DNA from: Chitinophagaceae bacterium
GTDB taxonomy: Bacteria > Bacteroidota > Bacteroidia > Chitinophagales > Chitinophagaceae
Assembly (NCBI GenBank): GCA_014879565.1
Contig: JACSRW010000028.1
Coordinates: forward strand, 62,001-126,000
Length of the DNA stretch: 64,000 nt
Direction: 5' to 3'
A program made the position numbers and the translations under genes. Below the pieces are notes generated by a model. The model saw nothing but the letters and a program-made list of their open reading frames with translations, made no database searches and was not told the DNA's origin. Shown here piece after piece: positions 52,291-61,538 of this stretch (position 1 is its first letter; each line of letters begins with the position of its first letter).

Positions 52291-53430
52291 AAAACTGCGT
52301 TTCAACCGTAAATAAGCGTTGTGTGAAATGGCCCCGAAGCCGTGCGTCCGGGCAAAAAATGACTGCCAAACAAAATCCAGATCCCAGTTTGTTTTCAGAT
52401 TATAACTTAAAGAAGGAAAAAGGATAAGCAGATCCGGACCAGGTGAATAGACAAGATGCAACCGTCCGCTGAAACGGGGAGTAAATTCCTTTGCTGCCTG
52501 CGTGAGCAGGTTCCATTTTGCCGGCATTAAACTCCGGGGAGATGCCTGGAAATTCAACTGCTCCGGATTCAGCAGCGGCCCGTCAGCTCCTTTTTGGTTG
52601 TATAAAAGTGCGGCTGCCAGATAGTATCCGTTTTCAAACATATAATCTCCTTCTGCCGAAAAGAGCCACTGCGCATAAGCGGAATGACGGCCGGCATAAT
52701 ATTGCAATTCTCCCTTAAATCCCGCCTCCCCGATATGGCCGGCCCAGCCAAACCCGGCGGTGAACGTATGCTGGTACAATCCGGCATTGATCTGCAGATC
52801 ATAGCCATCGCTGTTAATTGCATATTTAGCCCCCACAATCGGCCGGCTGCCTGTGGCGGCAACCGCCCACTCAAGGGATGAACGGTCACTGGGGAGGTAT
52901 TGCCATTTTACCGCATCCGCGCCGGGTCTTTCTTCATAATCAAAATCCAGAAAGGAATAACTGTTGAACAGATCGTTGGGATTCCAGGTATTGAGCAGAC
53001 CCCAGTTGATACGTTGTCTGCCAGCCCGCAGGTTCCACCCTGGCCGCCGGTATTCCAGCCATAGCCGGTCAATGGCCGTATGCGCTGTGACGGACCGGCT
53101 TTTCCACCAGCTGGCTGAAAGGTCTATGGCTTCATCAGGGTTGTCCAGCAGCTTACTGAAATCCGGTGCCTGTCTGACATCCTCCCCCCAATAAATCCGG
53201 TTCCTGAGTTCAATCCTTCCGGTAAATGCTGAGCCGGGTTTCCATTTTACCAGAATCCGGTTATGAAGCAGCCCGGTAACCCGGGCATTCCCGAACTGAT
53301 GATCAGACCGTACCCAGCCAAGTTCTTTTACATAACCAGCAAGTTCCCATTGCTTTTTTATCTCTGTACTGTCCTGACCCGGGCTCAGCAAACAGGGTAA
53401 CAGCAACCCGACTGTAAACAGCTTTTTCAT
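52288..53430 (-). CDS. outer membrane beta-barrel protein of the ABC operon
   Basis: A 380-residue protein. A signal peptide (KKLFTVGLLLPCLLSPGQ) leads into an all-beta protein. The strand RLWLEYRRPGWNLRAGRQRINWGLLNTWNP, seen in segments, recalls porin or DUF1302-type barrels, and the chain ends RLKRSF with a terminal aromatic residue as in outer-membrane proteins. It is the last gene of a five-gene operon, one base after the ATPase gene. It is inferred to be the outer-membrane exit or acceptor. Confidence 0.78.
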   Translation of the reverse strand: MKKLFTVGLLLPCLLSPGQDSTEIKKQWELAGYVKELGWVRSDHQFGNARVTGLLHNRILVKWKPGSAFTGRIELRNRIYWGEDVRQAPDFSKLLDNPDEAIDLSASWWKSRSVTAHTAIDRLWLEYRRPGWNLRAGRQRINWGLLNTWNPNDLFNSYSFLDFDYEERPGADAVKWQYLPSDRSSLEWAVAATGSRPIVGAKYAINSDGYDLQINAGLYQHTFTAGFGWAGHIGEAGFKGELQYYAGRHSAYAQWLFSAEGDYMFENGYYLAAALLYNQKGADGPLLNPEQLNFQASPRSLMPAKWNLLTQAAKEFTPRFSGRLHLVYSPGPDLLILFPSLSYNLKTNWDLDFVWQSFFARTHGFGAISHNAYLRLKRSF

Positions 53431-53431
53431 T

Positions 53432-54157
53432 TTATATAACCTGGTGAACTTCATCTGTTGGCACTGCATCTGTATCTGACACAATCCGTCCGTCTACCAG
53501 GGTGATAACCCTCCGGGCTCTTTCTATCACCCGCTGATCGTGGGTGGAAAACAGGAACGTCATCTTTTCTTCCCGGTTGAGGGTGGCCATCAGGTCGAGT
53601 AAATGGGAGGCCGAAACGGAATCAAGATTGGCCGTGGGTTCGTCGGCCAAAATAAAATCAGGTTTGGAAGCCAGTGCCCTGGCCACCGCTACCCGCTGCT
53701 GCTGGCCGCCGGATAAACGGGCCGGCCGTTCATTCATTTTTTCCTCCAGCCCGATTTCCCGGAAAAGTTGTTTTATCCTTTCTTCTCTTTCTTTTTTTCT
53801 TATTCCCTGCAGCAGCAGGATAAACTCCGCATTCTCCCGGGCTGTCAGCACCGGGATCAGGTTGAATGACTGGAAAACAAAACCGATATTATGCAGGCGG
53901 AAGTCAATCAATTCTCCTTTTGACAGCCGGGTGATATCCACTCCGTTGATCAGGATACGTCCGGTATCCGGTCTGTCCAGTCCGCCAATCATATTCAGGA
54001 GTGTTGTTTTTCCCGATCCGGAAGGACCGACCAGGGCTGTAAATTCTCCTTCTGTCAGATGCAGGTGCACATCGTTTACGGCATATACCGGGATGGTTTC
54101 CGGGTTATAAACCTTGCTGATATTATGTGTGTCAATTACCGTTCTTTTCATGGCCAT
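53432..54157 (-). CDS. ABC transporter ATP-binding protein (LolD/MacB type)
   Basis: A 241-residue ATPase with Walker A GPSGSGKTT, Q-loop FVFQSFNLIPVL, signature LSGGQQQR, Walker B FILADEPT and a switch His in FSTHDQ. The type belongs to the LolD/MacB/FtsE group of mechanotransmission ATPases that work with FtsX-like permeases. Both permeases are encoded directly upstream in the operon. Confidence 0.95.
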   Translation of the reverse strand: MAMKRTVIDTHNISKVYNPETIPVYAVNDVHLHLTEGEFTALVGPSGSGKTTLLNMIGGLDRPDTGRILINGVDITRLSKGELIDFRLHNIGFVFQSFNLIPVLTARENAEFILLLQGIRKKEREERIKQLFREIGLEEKMNERPARLSGGQQQRVAVARALASKPDFILADEPTANLDSVSASHLLDLMATLNREEKMTFLFSTHDQRVIERARRVITLVDGRIVSDTDAVPTDEVHQVI

Positions 54158-54162
54158 TTGTT

Positions 54163-55374
54163 TTATCTTCTTAATGAATCCACCGGTTGCATTCGTAATG
54201 CTTTCAGGGCAGGCAACAGGGCGGAGAGTACCGCAGTGGCGGCGATCATGATGACAATGCCGCTTAACTTTTCGCCCGGGAATGAGGGGTAAATCATCGT
54301 GCTGTAGCCAAAACTTGCCATCATGTCCTCTCCCATCCCTGAAAGGTCGAGCCCATACTTCCCGAAATAACCCGTGATAAAATAAGCGGCTGCTAATCCC
54401 GCTGGTGTGCCGGCTATTGTAAGGATGAGTGTTTCTGCCAGGATCAGCAAAAAAATCCTTGTGCCGGAAGTGCCCAGGGCCATCATCATCCCGATCTCGC
54501 GGGTTCTTTCCAGTACAGACATAAGCATCGTATTCAGGACACCGAAGGCAAGTGCGAAGAGGATAATGGCCATGATGATATAGGAGTATTCATCCACTGT
54601 TTTCACCATCAGTTCTGTTTCGGGAGTAATCTCTTTCCAGTTTTCCACGAGTAAGGAAGGAAAGGCTTTTTTCAGCGCGGTCTGTACGGAATCAAGCCGT
54701 TCATCATGCTGCAGCAGGATGGCGGTTTCGTGACAGCTGTTACCCGTCAGCAACAATTCATTCAGTACGGCCTTCGGGGTATACACCATCAGTTCATCCC
54801 GGGGGGCATTGGCTGACTGATACAGGCCACAAACCCGGAAGGCAGCGGATACCAGGTAATTGGAAGAATCGGTGAAAGTCAGTACCAGTTTGGAACCGGT
54901 TTTTAGTTTCATCTTTCCAGCCAGTTTTTTACCAACGATGATTTCATGGCTGTTACCGGAACTGAAACTTTTACCTGCAGTAATTTTTCTATCCAGGGCG
55001 GATACGGGATTTTCCTGTTCCGGAATGATCCCGTAAATCTCCACACCCGCACTGCCTGTGGGCGTGACCAGCATTCCTTGAACAATACTCCGGTGACTGA
55101 CGTGAATAATCCCCGGCAGGGTGCTCAGGAAGCGGTCTGTCTCCGGGAGAACGAAAGAAGGGTGATAATCCTTACTGAATGCCGGGTGATGAAGCTGCAG
55201 GTGTGCGGTTTCCGTATCAATGACCGTGCGCACCCGGCCCTGCATCATTCCTTTATAAAGTGCCAGTACGACCGTGCCTGCCAGCATACCAATGGCCACC
55301 GACAGCATGATAACGATACTTCGGGTCCGGTTGCGCCAGATATTGCGCCAGGCCATGGTGAGGATCATTTTCAT
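54163..55374 (-). CDS. FtsX/LolE-type ABC permease (second)
   Basis: A 403-residue permease. Helix one (SIVIMLSVAIGMLAGTVVLAL) is followed by a periplasmic MacB-PCD-like domain (residues about 45-250) and three C-terminal helices with the FtsX motif (VLERTREIGMMMALGTSGTRIFLL). It lacks the MacB nucleotide domain, so it needs the separate ATPase. It is 5 bases before the ATPase gene. Confidence 0.92.
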   Translation of the reverse strand: MKMILTMAWRNIWRNRTRSIVIMLSVAIGMLAGTVVLALYKGMMQGRVRTVIDTETAHLQLHHPAFSKDYHPSFVLPETDRFLSTLPGIIHVSHRSIVQGMLVTPTGSAGVEIYGIIPEQENPVSALDRKITAGKSFSSGNSHEIIVGKKLAGKMKLKTGSKLVLTFTDSSNYLVSAAFRVCGLYQSANAPRDELMVYTPKAVLNELLLTGNSCHETAILLQHDERLDSVQTALKKAFPSLLVENWKEITPETELMVKTVDEYSYIIMAIILFALAFGVLNTMLMSVLERTREIGMMMALGTSGTRIFLLILAETLILTIAGTPAGLAAAYFITGYFGKYGLDLSGMGEDMMASFGYSTMIYPSFPGEKLSGIVIMIAATAVLSALLPALKALRMQPVDSLRR

Positions 55375-55375
55375 T

Positions 55376-56593
55376 TTATCTTCTCATTGCAGGTACAGGA
55401 TTTAATTTAAAAACTTTCCAGGCAGGGTAGAGAGACAGCAACAGGCCGATCAAAAGCACAATCAGGCCCTGGTAAATGAAAATGGAAGGATCAGCAGATG
55501 CCGGAAATACGGCTTCGAAGCCAAACCGTTCATAAGCTTTGGCCGTTTCGCCGCCAATCCGGATCGGGTAATGTTTCAGCCAGAGAATAACAGGGATACT
55601 GACAGTTATTCCGGCTATACAGCCTGTCAGTACGGTCAACACCAGTTCGCCGGTAAGCAGGAGGGCCAGTTTAGATTTTTGCATACCAATGGCCACGAGC
55701 ATTCCCATTTCATATTTTCGCTCGGCCAGCATCATGAGCAGTGTGCTGAAAATACCGAAACAGATCAGCAGGTACAGTACTCCCTGTACTACTTTCATAT
55801 TGGCGGAATCTGTGGCGATATGTTGTTTCACATCAGGCAGTATATCCTCCCAGGTAAGCACTTCATAGGCAGTACCCAGCTGCTGCTTTATTTTTCCGGC
55901 CGTTTCATGCAGCCCTTCCTCCCGGCCAGGGCTGATGATATAGGAGGTGAGCATGCCTTCTGCCGCGAGGAATTCACGCGCTGTGGGCAGGCTCATATAC
56001 AACATCCGGTCGTTCAATGGCGGCGACCCGAATTTCAGGAGCCCTTTAATTCTGTATTTGCCGGCAGCCGTAGCTCCGTGATATCCCTGACCGATTAATA
56101 CGATGGTATCGTGAATACCCAGTTTCAGTTTTTCTGCCAGTCCTTCAGCCAGCAGTACGGAACTGTCTTCTTCCTCCAGGTAACTGCCGCTGGTCAGTTT
56201 ACTCTTCAGGGCGGTGAGCCGATTTTCTCCTTCGGGTGATATTCCCGCCACCATACAACCTCTGGTCAGGTCTCCGGAAGCGGCCAGCGAAAAGGATTCC
56301 AGGCGGGGAGTAACAGCAGTGATATTGCTTTCTGTGCGGATCTTTTTTTCCAGCCCGGGAGATTGGCGGAACGCGTTGTCCAGGATCTGTTCCTCCTGGT
56401 AGCCTTGTTTGTGTATCTGGATATAACCGGTATAAAAACTGACTACATTTTTAACCAGGTTATCAAAAATGCCCTGTTTCAGGCTTTCGGCACTGGTAGA
56501 TAAAAGCACGGCAAAAAAAACAGCGCTGGCCGTGATCAGGGTCCGGCTCCGGTTGCGCCAGAGATTCTTCCAGGCAAGTTTCAGTATCCACAT
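55376..56593 (-). CDS. FtsX/LolC-type ABC permease (first)
   Basis: A 405-residue permease with the same topology as its downstream neighbour: helix one (TLITASAVFFAVLLSTSAE), a large periplasmic domain, then three helices (MLAERKYEMGMLVAIGMQKSKLALLL). The two permeases would form the heterodimer of a LolCDE-like exporter. The gap to the next gene is one base, so translation is coupled. Confidence 0.92.
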   Translation of the reverse strand: MWILKLAWKNLWRNRSRTLITASAVFFAVLLSTSAESLKQGIFDNLVKNVVSFYTGYIQIHKQGYQEEQILDNAFRQSPGLEKKIRTESNITAVTPRLESFSLAASGDLTRGCMVAGISPEGENRLTALKSKLTSGSYLEEEDSSVLLAEGLAEKLKLGIHDTIVLIGQGYHGATAAGKYRIKGLLKFGSPPLNDRMLYMSLPTAREFLAAEGMLTSYIISPGREEGLHETAGKIKQQLGTAYEVLTWEDILPDVKQHIATDSANMKVVQGVLYLLICFGIFSTLLMMLAERKYEMGMLVAIGMQKSKLALLLTGELVLTVLTGCIAGITVSIPVILWLKHYPIRIGGETAKAYERFGFEAVFPASADPSIFIYQGLIVLLIGLLLSLYPAWKVFKLNPVPAMRR

Positions 56594-56596
56594 GGT

Positions 56597-57340
56597 TCAG
56601 TTACCGATCGTTTTTATTCTTTCGGTGGTGAAAAAGCCGTCCTCAATAGGTTTATTATAGACTATACTCTTATAGATCATAACCGTTTTATGACCGGGTT
56701 TGTCGGCGGGCGTCATCTCAAAACGCGTAGGAATCAGCCGGCCATCCATCACGCGGGGGTCACCGGCCCGGAGGGTACTGACCAGGGTTCCGTTTTCCTC
56801 ATAGAACTCAGTATGCAGTTCCATGAAATCTTTTTTATCAATACAGGCCACCAGTTTTCCCCAGACCACAGCGGCCTCCGCCCGGGGGATCATTTCAATC
56901 CGGTAACATGGCCGGTCACTGATCTGGGTATCCCCGGTTAAGCGGTGATCATAATCTTTAACCATGGAAGATTCCTTAACAAGGTCATCATTGGAAAAAT
57001 CGGTTCCCATCCAGGACTGGCTCATCATGGAAGGAGGAAGTTTGATAACTTTTTCAAGGGAAGGAATCCAGTTCCAGACCTCGTTTTTCCGTTTCAGGTA
57101 AACAATTCCTTTATCCCGGGCCGGCGATTGAATAAGAATAACCGCCCTGTCCGTATTTTTCATCCAGGTTTTTACACTCATTTCCCGGGTCCAGGAAGGA
57201 CGGATGATTTGGATGGTCAGCGTGGCCTGGGAAGTATTGCCCCGCATTTTTTCATCCGCTTTTTGAACAATTTCCGTGGCTGTCTGCGCTCCGGCAGTCA
57301 GCGACAGGAAACAACTGAAAAGTAAGATCTGCAGTTTCAT
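56597..57340 (-). CDS. outer membrane lipoprotein-sorting protein (LolA-like, PF17131 type)
   Basis: A 247-residue periplasmic protein. A signal peptide (cleavage after TAGA, residue 18) is followed by the LolA/LolB-like half-barrel pattern of the COG2834 group: VQKADEKMRG, RPSWTREMSVKTWMKN, IPSLEKVIKLPPSMMSQSWMGTDFSNDDLV. Such barrels carry a lipid or lipoprotein acyl chain in the periplasm. As first gene of the operon it is the likely shuttle between the ABC exporter and the outer-membrane protein. Confidence 0.87.
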   Translation of the reverse strand: MKLQILLFSCFLSLTAGAQTATEIVQKADEKMRGNTSQATLTIQIIRPSWTREMSVKTWMKNTDRAVILIQSPARDKGIVYLKRKNEVWNWIPSLEKVIKLPPSMMSQSWMGTDFSNDDLVKESSMVKDYDHRLTGDTQISDRPCYRIEMIPRAEAAVVWGKLVACIDKKDFMELHTEFYEENGTLVSTLRAGDPRVMDGRLIPTRFEMTPADKPGHKTVMIYKSIVYNKPIEDGFFTTERIKTIGN

Positions 57341-57365
57341 AAACCGGCTAGACTCCCGAATCTAT

Positions 57366-57377
57366 CATATTAATATG
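57366..57377. promoter_or_regulatory. CATATTAATATG palindrome upstream of the ABC operon
   Basis: A perfect 12-bp palindrome 26 bases before the operon's first ATG, in the 242-bp divergent gap. It is a possible operator; no consensus -7 element could be placed with confidence. Confidence 0.35.
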
Positions 57378-57582
57378 GTTTTTTCAATGATTGCCATCAG
57401 CGCGGCCGGTGACTCTGGGAGACGGGAATACCTGGGGAAGCCGGCAGTTTCCGGCTTATTGATTCACAATGCTCATCCATTCCTAAATACCGCATTTTGG
57501 GTATTTTAGTATTCACCTGAACGCAACATTTTTGGGTTGATAACAGCCCGGTTCCGTTCCGGTTTTTTAAACATATACCACC

Positions 57583-58677
57583 ATGAAACGCTTAGTACTT
57601 CTACTCCTGCTCAGTCCCCTGACTTTATTCAGCCAGGGCCCACCCTCCCTGATCCCCTACCTGACCGCTGACGGCCTGTACGGCTATAGCAATCCGCAAA
57701 TGAAATTTGTGATCAAACCCCGGTTTGAAAATGCCCGGCCCTTTACCAACGGGCTGGCGTGGGTAAAAGAGAACAAAAAATGGGGACTGATTAACGCTGC
57801 AGGTGACTGGGTGTACCCCCCGGCTAACGAGGATGCCAAACCGGATCCGTTCAGTGGCCCCCTGGCAACTGTAATAATCAATAAACAGTACGGGATGATC
57901 AACCGGCAGGGAAAACTGCTGGTGCCGGCGGTTTATTTTACCTTTTACGGATCCCTGCAGGATGGCTTGTACCTGGGGTATAAATCCGGCGGCTGGGATC
58001 TGATTAACAGTGCCGGGAAAATTACCGGCACGATAAATAAAGACCTGACCGGCGTATTCGGCAATGGACTGGCTCCTTTTAAAGAAAAGGGAAAGGTTGG
58101 TTATCTGGATAAAACCGGCAAAGTGATCATCCCCCCGCAGTTCGATTTTGGCCGCTCATTCAGTGAGGGCCTCGCAGCTGTTCGAATGGGGGAAAAATGG
58201 GGGTATATAAACAAGACAGGAAAAATCATTATCCCGGTTGAATACGACTGGGCCGAATCTTTTGAAAAGGGAATCTCAACAGTTAAAAAGGGGGATAAAT
58301 ATGCCATAATCAATAGTACAGGCAAACTGGTCACAGGCTTTGCATACGATGTGGTGTACAGTTTTTATAACGGCATAGCAGTAGCCGGCAATGGAGAAAA
58401 ATATGGATTGATCAATACCAGTGGTAAATGGGTGCTGTCTCCTGCTTTTCCCGACATGGGCTCACTTCTTACTGAAGGACTGGTAGCCGCGGCCAACAGC
58501 GAAGAGCTGTACGGGTATATTAATCTGAAAGGTGAATGGGTGATCAGTCCGGCTTATCAGTATGCAGCGCCTTTTTCAAACGGGCTGGCGGAAGTAAAAA
58601 TCGAACTGCCCTATGGCAATAAGGTGGCTTATGTTTTTATTGATAAAAAAGGAACTAAATACTGGGATCATGAATAG
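57583..58677 (+). CDS. secreted WG-repeat protein, 364 aa
   Basis: A signal peptide (cleavage near LFSQ, residue 18) and about eight WG repeats, recognisable by KWGLINAAGDWVYPP, KVGYLDKTGKVIIPP, KWGYINKTGKIIIPVEYD and KYGLINTSGKWVLSP. WG repeats build beta-propeller- or solenoid-like binding surfaces with no catalytic function. The 3' end overlaps the next gene by 8 bases. Confidence 0.88.
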   Translation: MKRLVLLLLLSPLTLFSQGPPSLIPYLTADGLYGYSNPQMKFVIKPRFENARPFTNGLAWVKENKKWGLINAAGDWVYPPANEDAKPDPFSGPLATVIINKQYGMINRQGKLLVPAVYFTFYGSLQDGLYLGYKSGGWDLINSAGKITGTINKDLTGVFGNGLAPFKEKGKVGYLDKTGKVIIPPQFDFGRSFSEGLAAVRMGEKWGYINKTGKIIIPVEYDWAESFEKGISTVKKGDKYAIINSTGKLVTGFAYDVVYSFYNGIAVAGNGEKYGLINTSGKWVLSPAFPDMGSLLTEGLVAAANSEELYGYINLKGEWVISPAYQYAAPFSNGLAEVKIELPYGNKVAYVFIDKKGTKYWDHE

Positions 58678-59545
58678 AGGGAATAAACGGGTATCGTTTC
58701 TGTTATGGACACTGTCTGTTCTTTTTTTTCAGTTGAATACAGCGGCTCAGCGTACAGAGAAAGACAATTCCATGGTGAAAGCCATGCTGAAACATGCACA
58801 GCAGGGTGACAGGGATCAATCAACTGCCCTTTTTTTCAGTAAGAATGCAGATACAGTCCTGCTTTGGAAAAAGCTCTCTGTTCTTAACCGGAACTGGAAG
58901 AAATACGGGCATGCGGCAGATAGTGTGCAGTTTCATGACGCCGCCCAATACAATCTGGAAGGTACCGGTTTGAATGTGATGCTTGTATTGCTGAGATACC
59001 GGAATGCCAATTGGGATGAACTCCTCTTGCTGACTGATCAGGGAGATAACGGGTTACTGGATATTGCCAACCCGGAGGATGTTTATAGTTTTAATACAGC
59101 AAAGTTCCGGCGTTATTATGATCTGAAAGAAACCCCGGCCCGGCTTTTTTCATTTTTCAGCGCCGGATACGGAGGCGCTGATCTTACGATACTAAATAAG
59201 GAAAATGCCCTCAAAGCCGTCCAGCGGATTATCCGGCTGGTGGAGAATAACCGGAAAGACAGTCTGTATGCCTTAATCGCTTACAACCGGCAGGATGATC
59301 CTAAACGGAAATACCAGGAAGAGCCCTGTTCGCCCGATGAAGCCCGTGACCGGGCCTATGTAAACCGCGTTTTTTATGAATTGCAGGGATTGTTCAGCGG
59401 TCCCGGAACGATGTGGATATCGGCAAATTTTTCGGTTAATCTTAAAAACAAGTCTGTAGGTTTCAGGGCCGAATGTAAGGGCACAAAAAACGGGCGTTAT
59501 TTCCGCTTTGTATACCGCAAAGGAAATTTCCTGCTGGCGGAATAA
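58670..59545 (+). CDS. secreted protein of unknown function, 291 aa
   Basis: A signal peptide (cleavage near NTAAQ) precedes a mixed alpha/beta protein with a Lys/Arg-rich middle. A C-terminal strand motif (NGRYFRFVYRKGNFLLAE) ends the chain. No family was recognised. The ATG at 58670 overlaps the WG-repeat gene's stop region, which suggests co-translation. The longer frame begins inside the preceding gene. Confidence 0.68.
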   Translation: MNRGNKRVSFLLWTLSVLFFQLNTAAQRTEKDNSMVKAMLKHAQQGDRDQSTALFFSKNADTVLLWKKLSVLNRNWKKYGHAADSVQFHDAAQYNLEGTGLNVMLVLLRYRNANWDELLLLTDQGDNGLLDIANPEDVYSFNTAKFRRYYDLKETPARLFSFFSAGYGGADLTILNKENALKAVQRIIRLVENNRKDSLYALIAYNRQDDPKRKYQEEPCSPDEARDRAYVNRVFYELQGLFSGPGTMWISANFSVNLKNKSVGFRAECKGTKNGRYFRFVYRKGNFLLAE

Positions 59546-59688
59546 CCCGTCCGCCTCTTTTCAGTATCTTAGGATACTTATCCTCCCTCCGGAAATCTGT
59601 TTCCCAGGTGCGGGCCGGTTACCTGTAGCAGTCAACAACTGAAAATGATAGTCTGTTTTCAGCCCTGTTCATTTTAAAAACTATTGGT

Positions 59689-61449
59689 ATGTCACATGCC
59701 GAAAACGGCCCCCTGCCTGTCACCAACTGCCATGCGCATATTTTCACCGTAACAGATGTGCCGCCGAAACTGGCGAAATCCATCCTGCCTGCACCACTGC
59801 CCTGGATTTTTCAGATTCACTGGCTGGCCGGACTGGTCAGGTATTACACAACCCGGCGGGCGAAGATCCGGCGCAGGGGCTGGTATAAAAAAACCGGTCT
59901 TTTCCTTTACCGCTTACGGATGGCACTGAAACGGTTCTTCGTGTTACGCTTGTTAAAGGCAATGGTCATTCTGCTTATTCTGGCTTCGGCTTTTCATGAC
60001 CAGTATGCAGGACGTATCGCTCCCTTTCTGCAGGAAAACGGGTTGCCCGCCGGCTGGGCTGATAAACTGAATGAATGGGTGCAGGCATTTCCCTGGCTGA
60101 TTAAAACAACCAGTATCCTGGTAAAGATTTTCTTTTTGCTGTTATTGCTGGCCCTGTTTCCGGCGGGGAAAAATTTACTGTTCGCCTTTTTGCGGCAGAC
60201 CAATCGCTTTTTTAAGTTGTTGCCTGGTAAACAAACCCGGGAGATGCTGAAACGGTATCTCAACATTGTCCGGTATGCCAATTATAAACAGCAGAGCCGG
60301 GTGCTTAGCCGTATGCGGCTGCAGTATCCCCCCGGATCAAGACATGTGATATTGCCTATGGATATGGCCTATATGGGAGCCGGTAAACCACCACGTGCCT
60401 ATGCGGAACAGATGGCTGACCTGGCCAAAATTCATGCAGAATATCCGGAAGAGATCTTCCCCTTTGTATTTGTGGATCCAAGACGGATGGAAGAGGAAGG
60501 TGACCGGTTCTTTAATTATACCATAAAGAACGGACAGGTGGTATTGGGTGATTGTTTTATCCGGGAATATATTGAAACCAAAAGGTTCAGCGGCTTCAAG
60601 ATTTATCCCGCGCTGGGTTATTATCCCTTTGATGAACGCCTGTTGCCGCTCTGGAAATACGCGGCAGATAACGGGATTCCGATCATGACACATTGTATCC
60701 GGGGGGTGATCTATTACCGGGGCCGGAAGAAAAAGGTGTGGGATTTTCATCCGGTATTTGAGCATTTTCTCGGAGAGGATGAAGAGCCGAAGGACAGCGA
60801 TTATCAGCCCATGCTGCTGCCGCAGATGAAAGCGGCCGATGTGCAGGAGATTTTCACCCACCCTATGAACTATGTCTGCCTGTTTAAAAAAGAGTTGCTG
60901 GCAAAACTGGTCGCGAAAGCGGCCGATCCGCGGCTGAAGGAGGTATTCGGGTATGATGAAAGCACCAAAACCATTCAGCGGGGATTGGGGCACCTGAAAC
61001 TCTGTTTTGCTCATTTTGGCGGGGAGGATGAATGGAAAAAGTTTTTTGAAAGTGACCGGACCAGCTACGGGCACCAGTTAATCCGATATCCCGGGAAGGG
61101 GATTGATTTTCTTTATACTGATGGAAATTTTATGCGGGGCAAACCTGAGCAACTCTGGAAAACCGCCGACTGGTATTCGGTGATCTGCAGTCTGATGCTG
61201 CAGCATCCCCATGTATATGCGGATATCAGTTATATCCTGCATGGCGACCGGGATATACTTCCCCTCTTGCGGCAGACCCTGGATCATCCGGAACTTCGGT
61301 TCAGGGTGTTGTATGGCAGCGATTTTTTTGTCGTACGCAATCATAAATCGGATAAAAATATGCTGGCCGATATCCGCGGGGGCCTGACCGAGAAAGACTT
61401 TTACCGTGTGGCCTGTGAAAACCCGGTCCGTTACCTGGAACGGGACTGA
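59689..61449 (+). CDS. amidohydrolase-family protein interrupted by two transmembrane helices
   Basis: A 586-residue protein. The N-terminal NCHAHIF (His15, His17) is the first metal motif of the amidohydrolase barrel. Residues about 85-105 and 138-162 are strongly hydrophobic helices. The barrel resumes with KIYPALGYYPFDE, IMTHCIRG, FAHFGGEDEW, DGN and YGSDFF, giving later His and Asp ligands. With two helices, both barrel parts stay on the same side of the membrane. The substrate is unknown; the layout recalls amidohydrolase 2-type decarboxylases. Confidence 0.8.
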   Translation: MSHAENGPLPVTNCHAHIFTVTDVPPKLAKSILPAPLPWIFQIHWLAGLVRYYTTRRAKIRRRGWYKKTGLFLYRLRMALKRFFVLRLLKAMVILLILASAFHDQYAGRIAPFLQENGLPAGWADKLNEWVQAFPWLIKTTSILVKIFFLLLLLALFPAGKNLLFAFLRQTNRFFKLLPGKQTREMLKRYLNIVRYANYKQQSRVLSRMRLQYPPGSRHVILPMDMAYMGAGKPPRAYAEQMADLAKIHAEYPEEIFPFVFVDPRRMEEEGDRFFNYTIKNGQVVLGDCFIREYIETKRFSGFKIYPALGYYPFDERLLPLWKYAADNGIPIMTHCIRGVIYYRGRKKKVWDFHPVFEHFLGEDEEPKDSDYQPMLLPQMKAADVQEIFTHPMNYVCLFKKELLAKLVAKAADPRLKEVFGYDESTKTIQRGLGHLKLCFAHFGGEDEWKKFFESDRTSYGHQLIRYPGKGIDFLYTDGNFMRGKPEQLWKTADWYSVICSLMLQHPHVYADISYILHGDRDILPLLRQTLDHPELRFRVLYGSDFFVVRNHKSDKNMLADIRGGLTEKDFYRVACENPVRYLERD

Positions 61450-61470
61450 TATAAGCGGCAGAAAACAGGA

Positions 61471-61519
61471 TTTGGAAGTTTCCGGGAAAAAAGTAACTTT
61501 GTAATACAAAGTACTTTTT
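61471..61519 (+). promoter_or_regulatory. promoter with overlapping palindromic operator
   Basis: TTTG (61471-61474), a 19-bp spacer and TAACTTTG (61494-61501) form a promoter. The -7 box lies inside an inverted repeat, arms 61488-61502 and 61506-61519, complementary except for one extra A. A repressor bound there would block RNA polymerase. Confidence 0.75.
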
Positions 61520-61538
61520 AACATAAAAAACTATCAAT

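Noticed and set aside
49930-53430. Complete mobile element with integrase at the tRNA
   Set aside because: No integrase, transposase or relaxase frame is present between the repeats or beyond. Only the footprint of a past event is visible.
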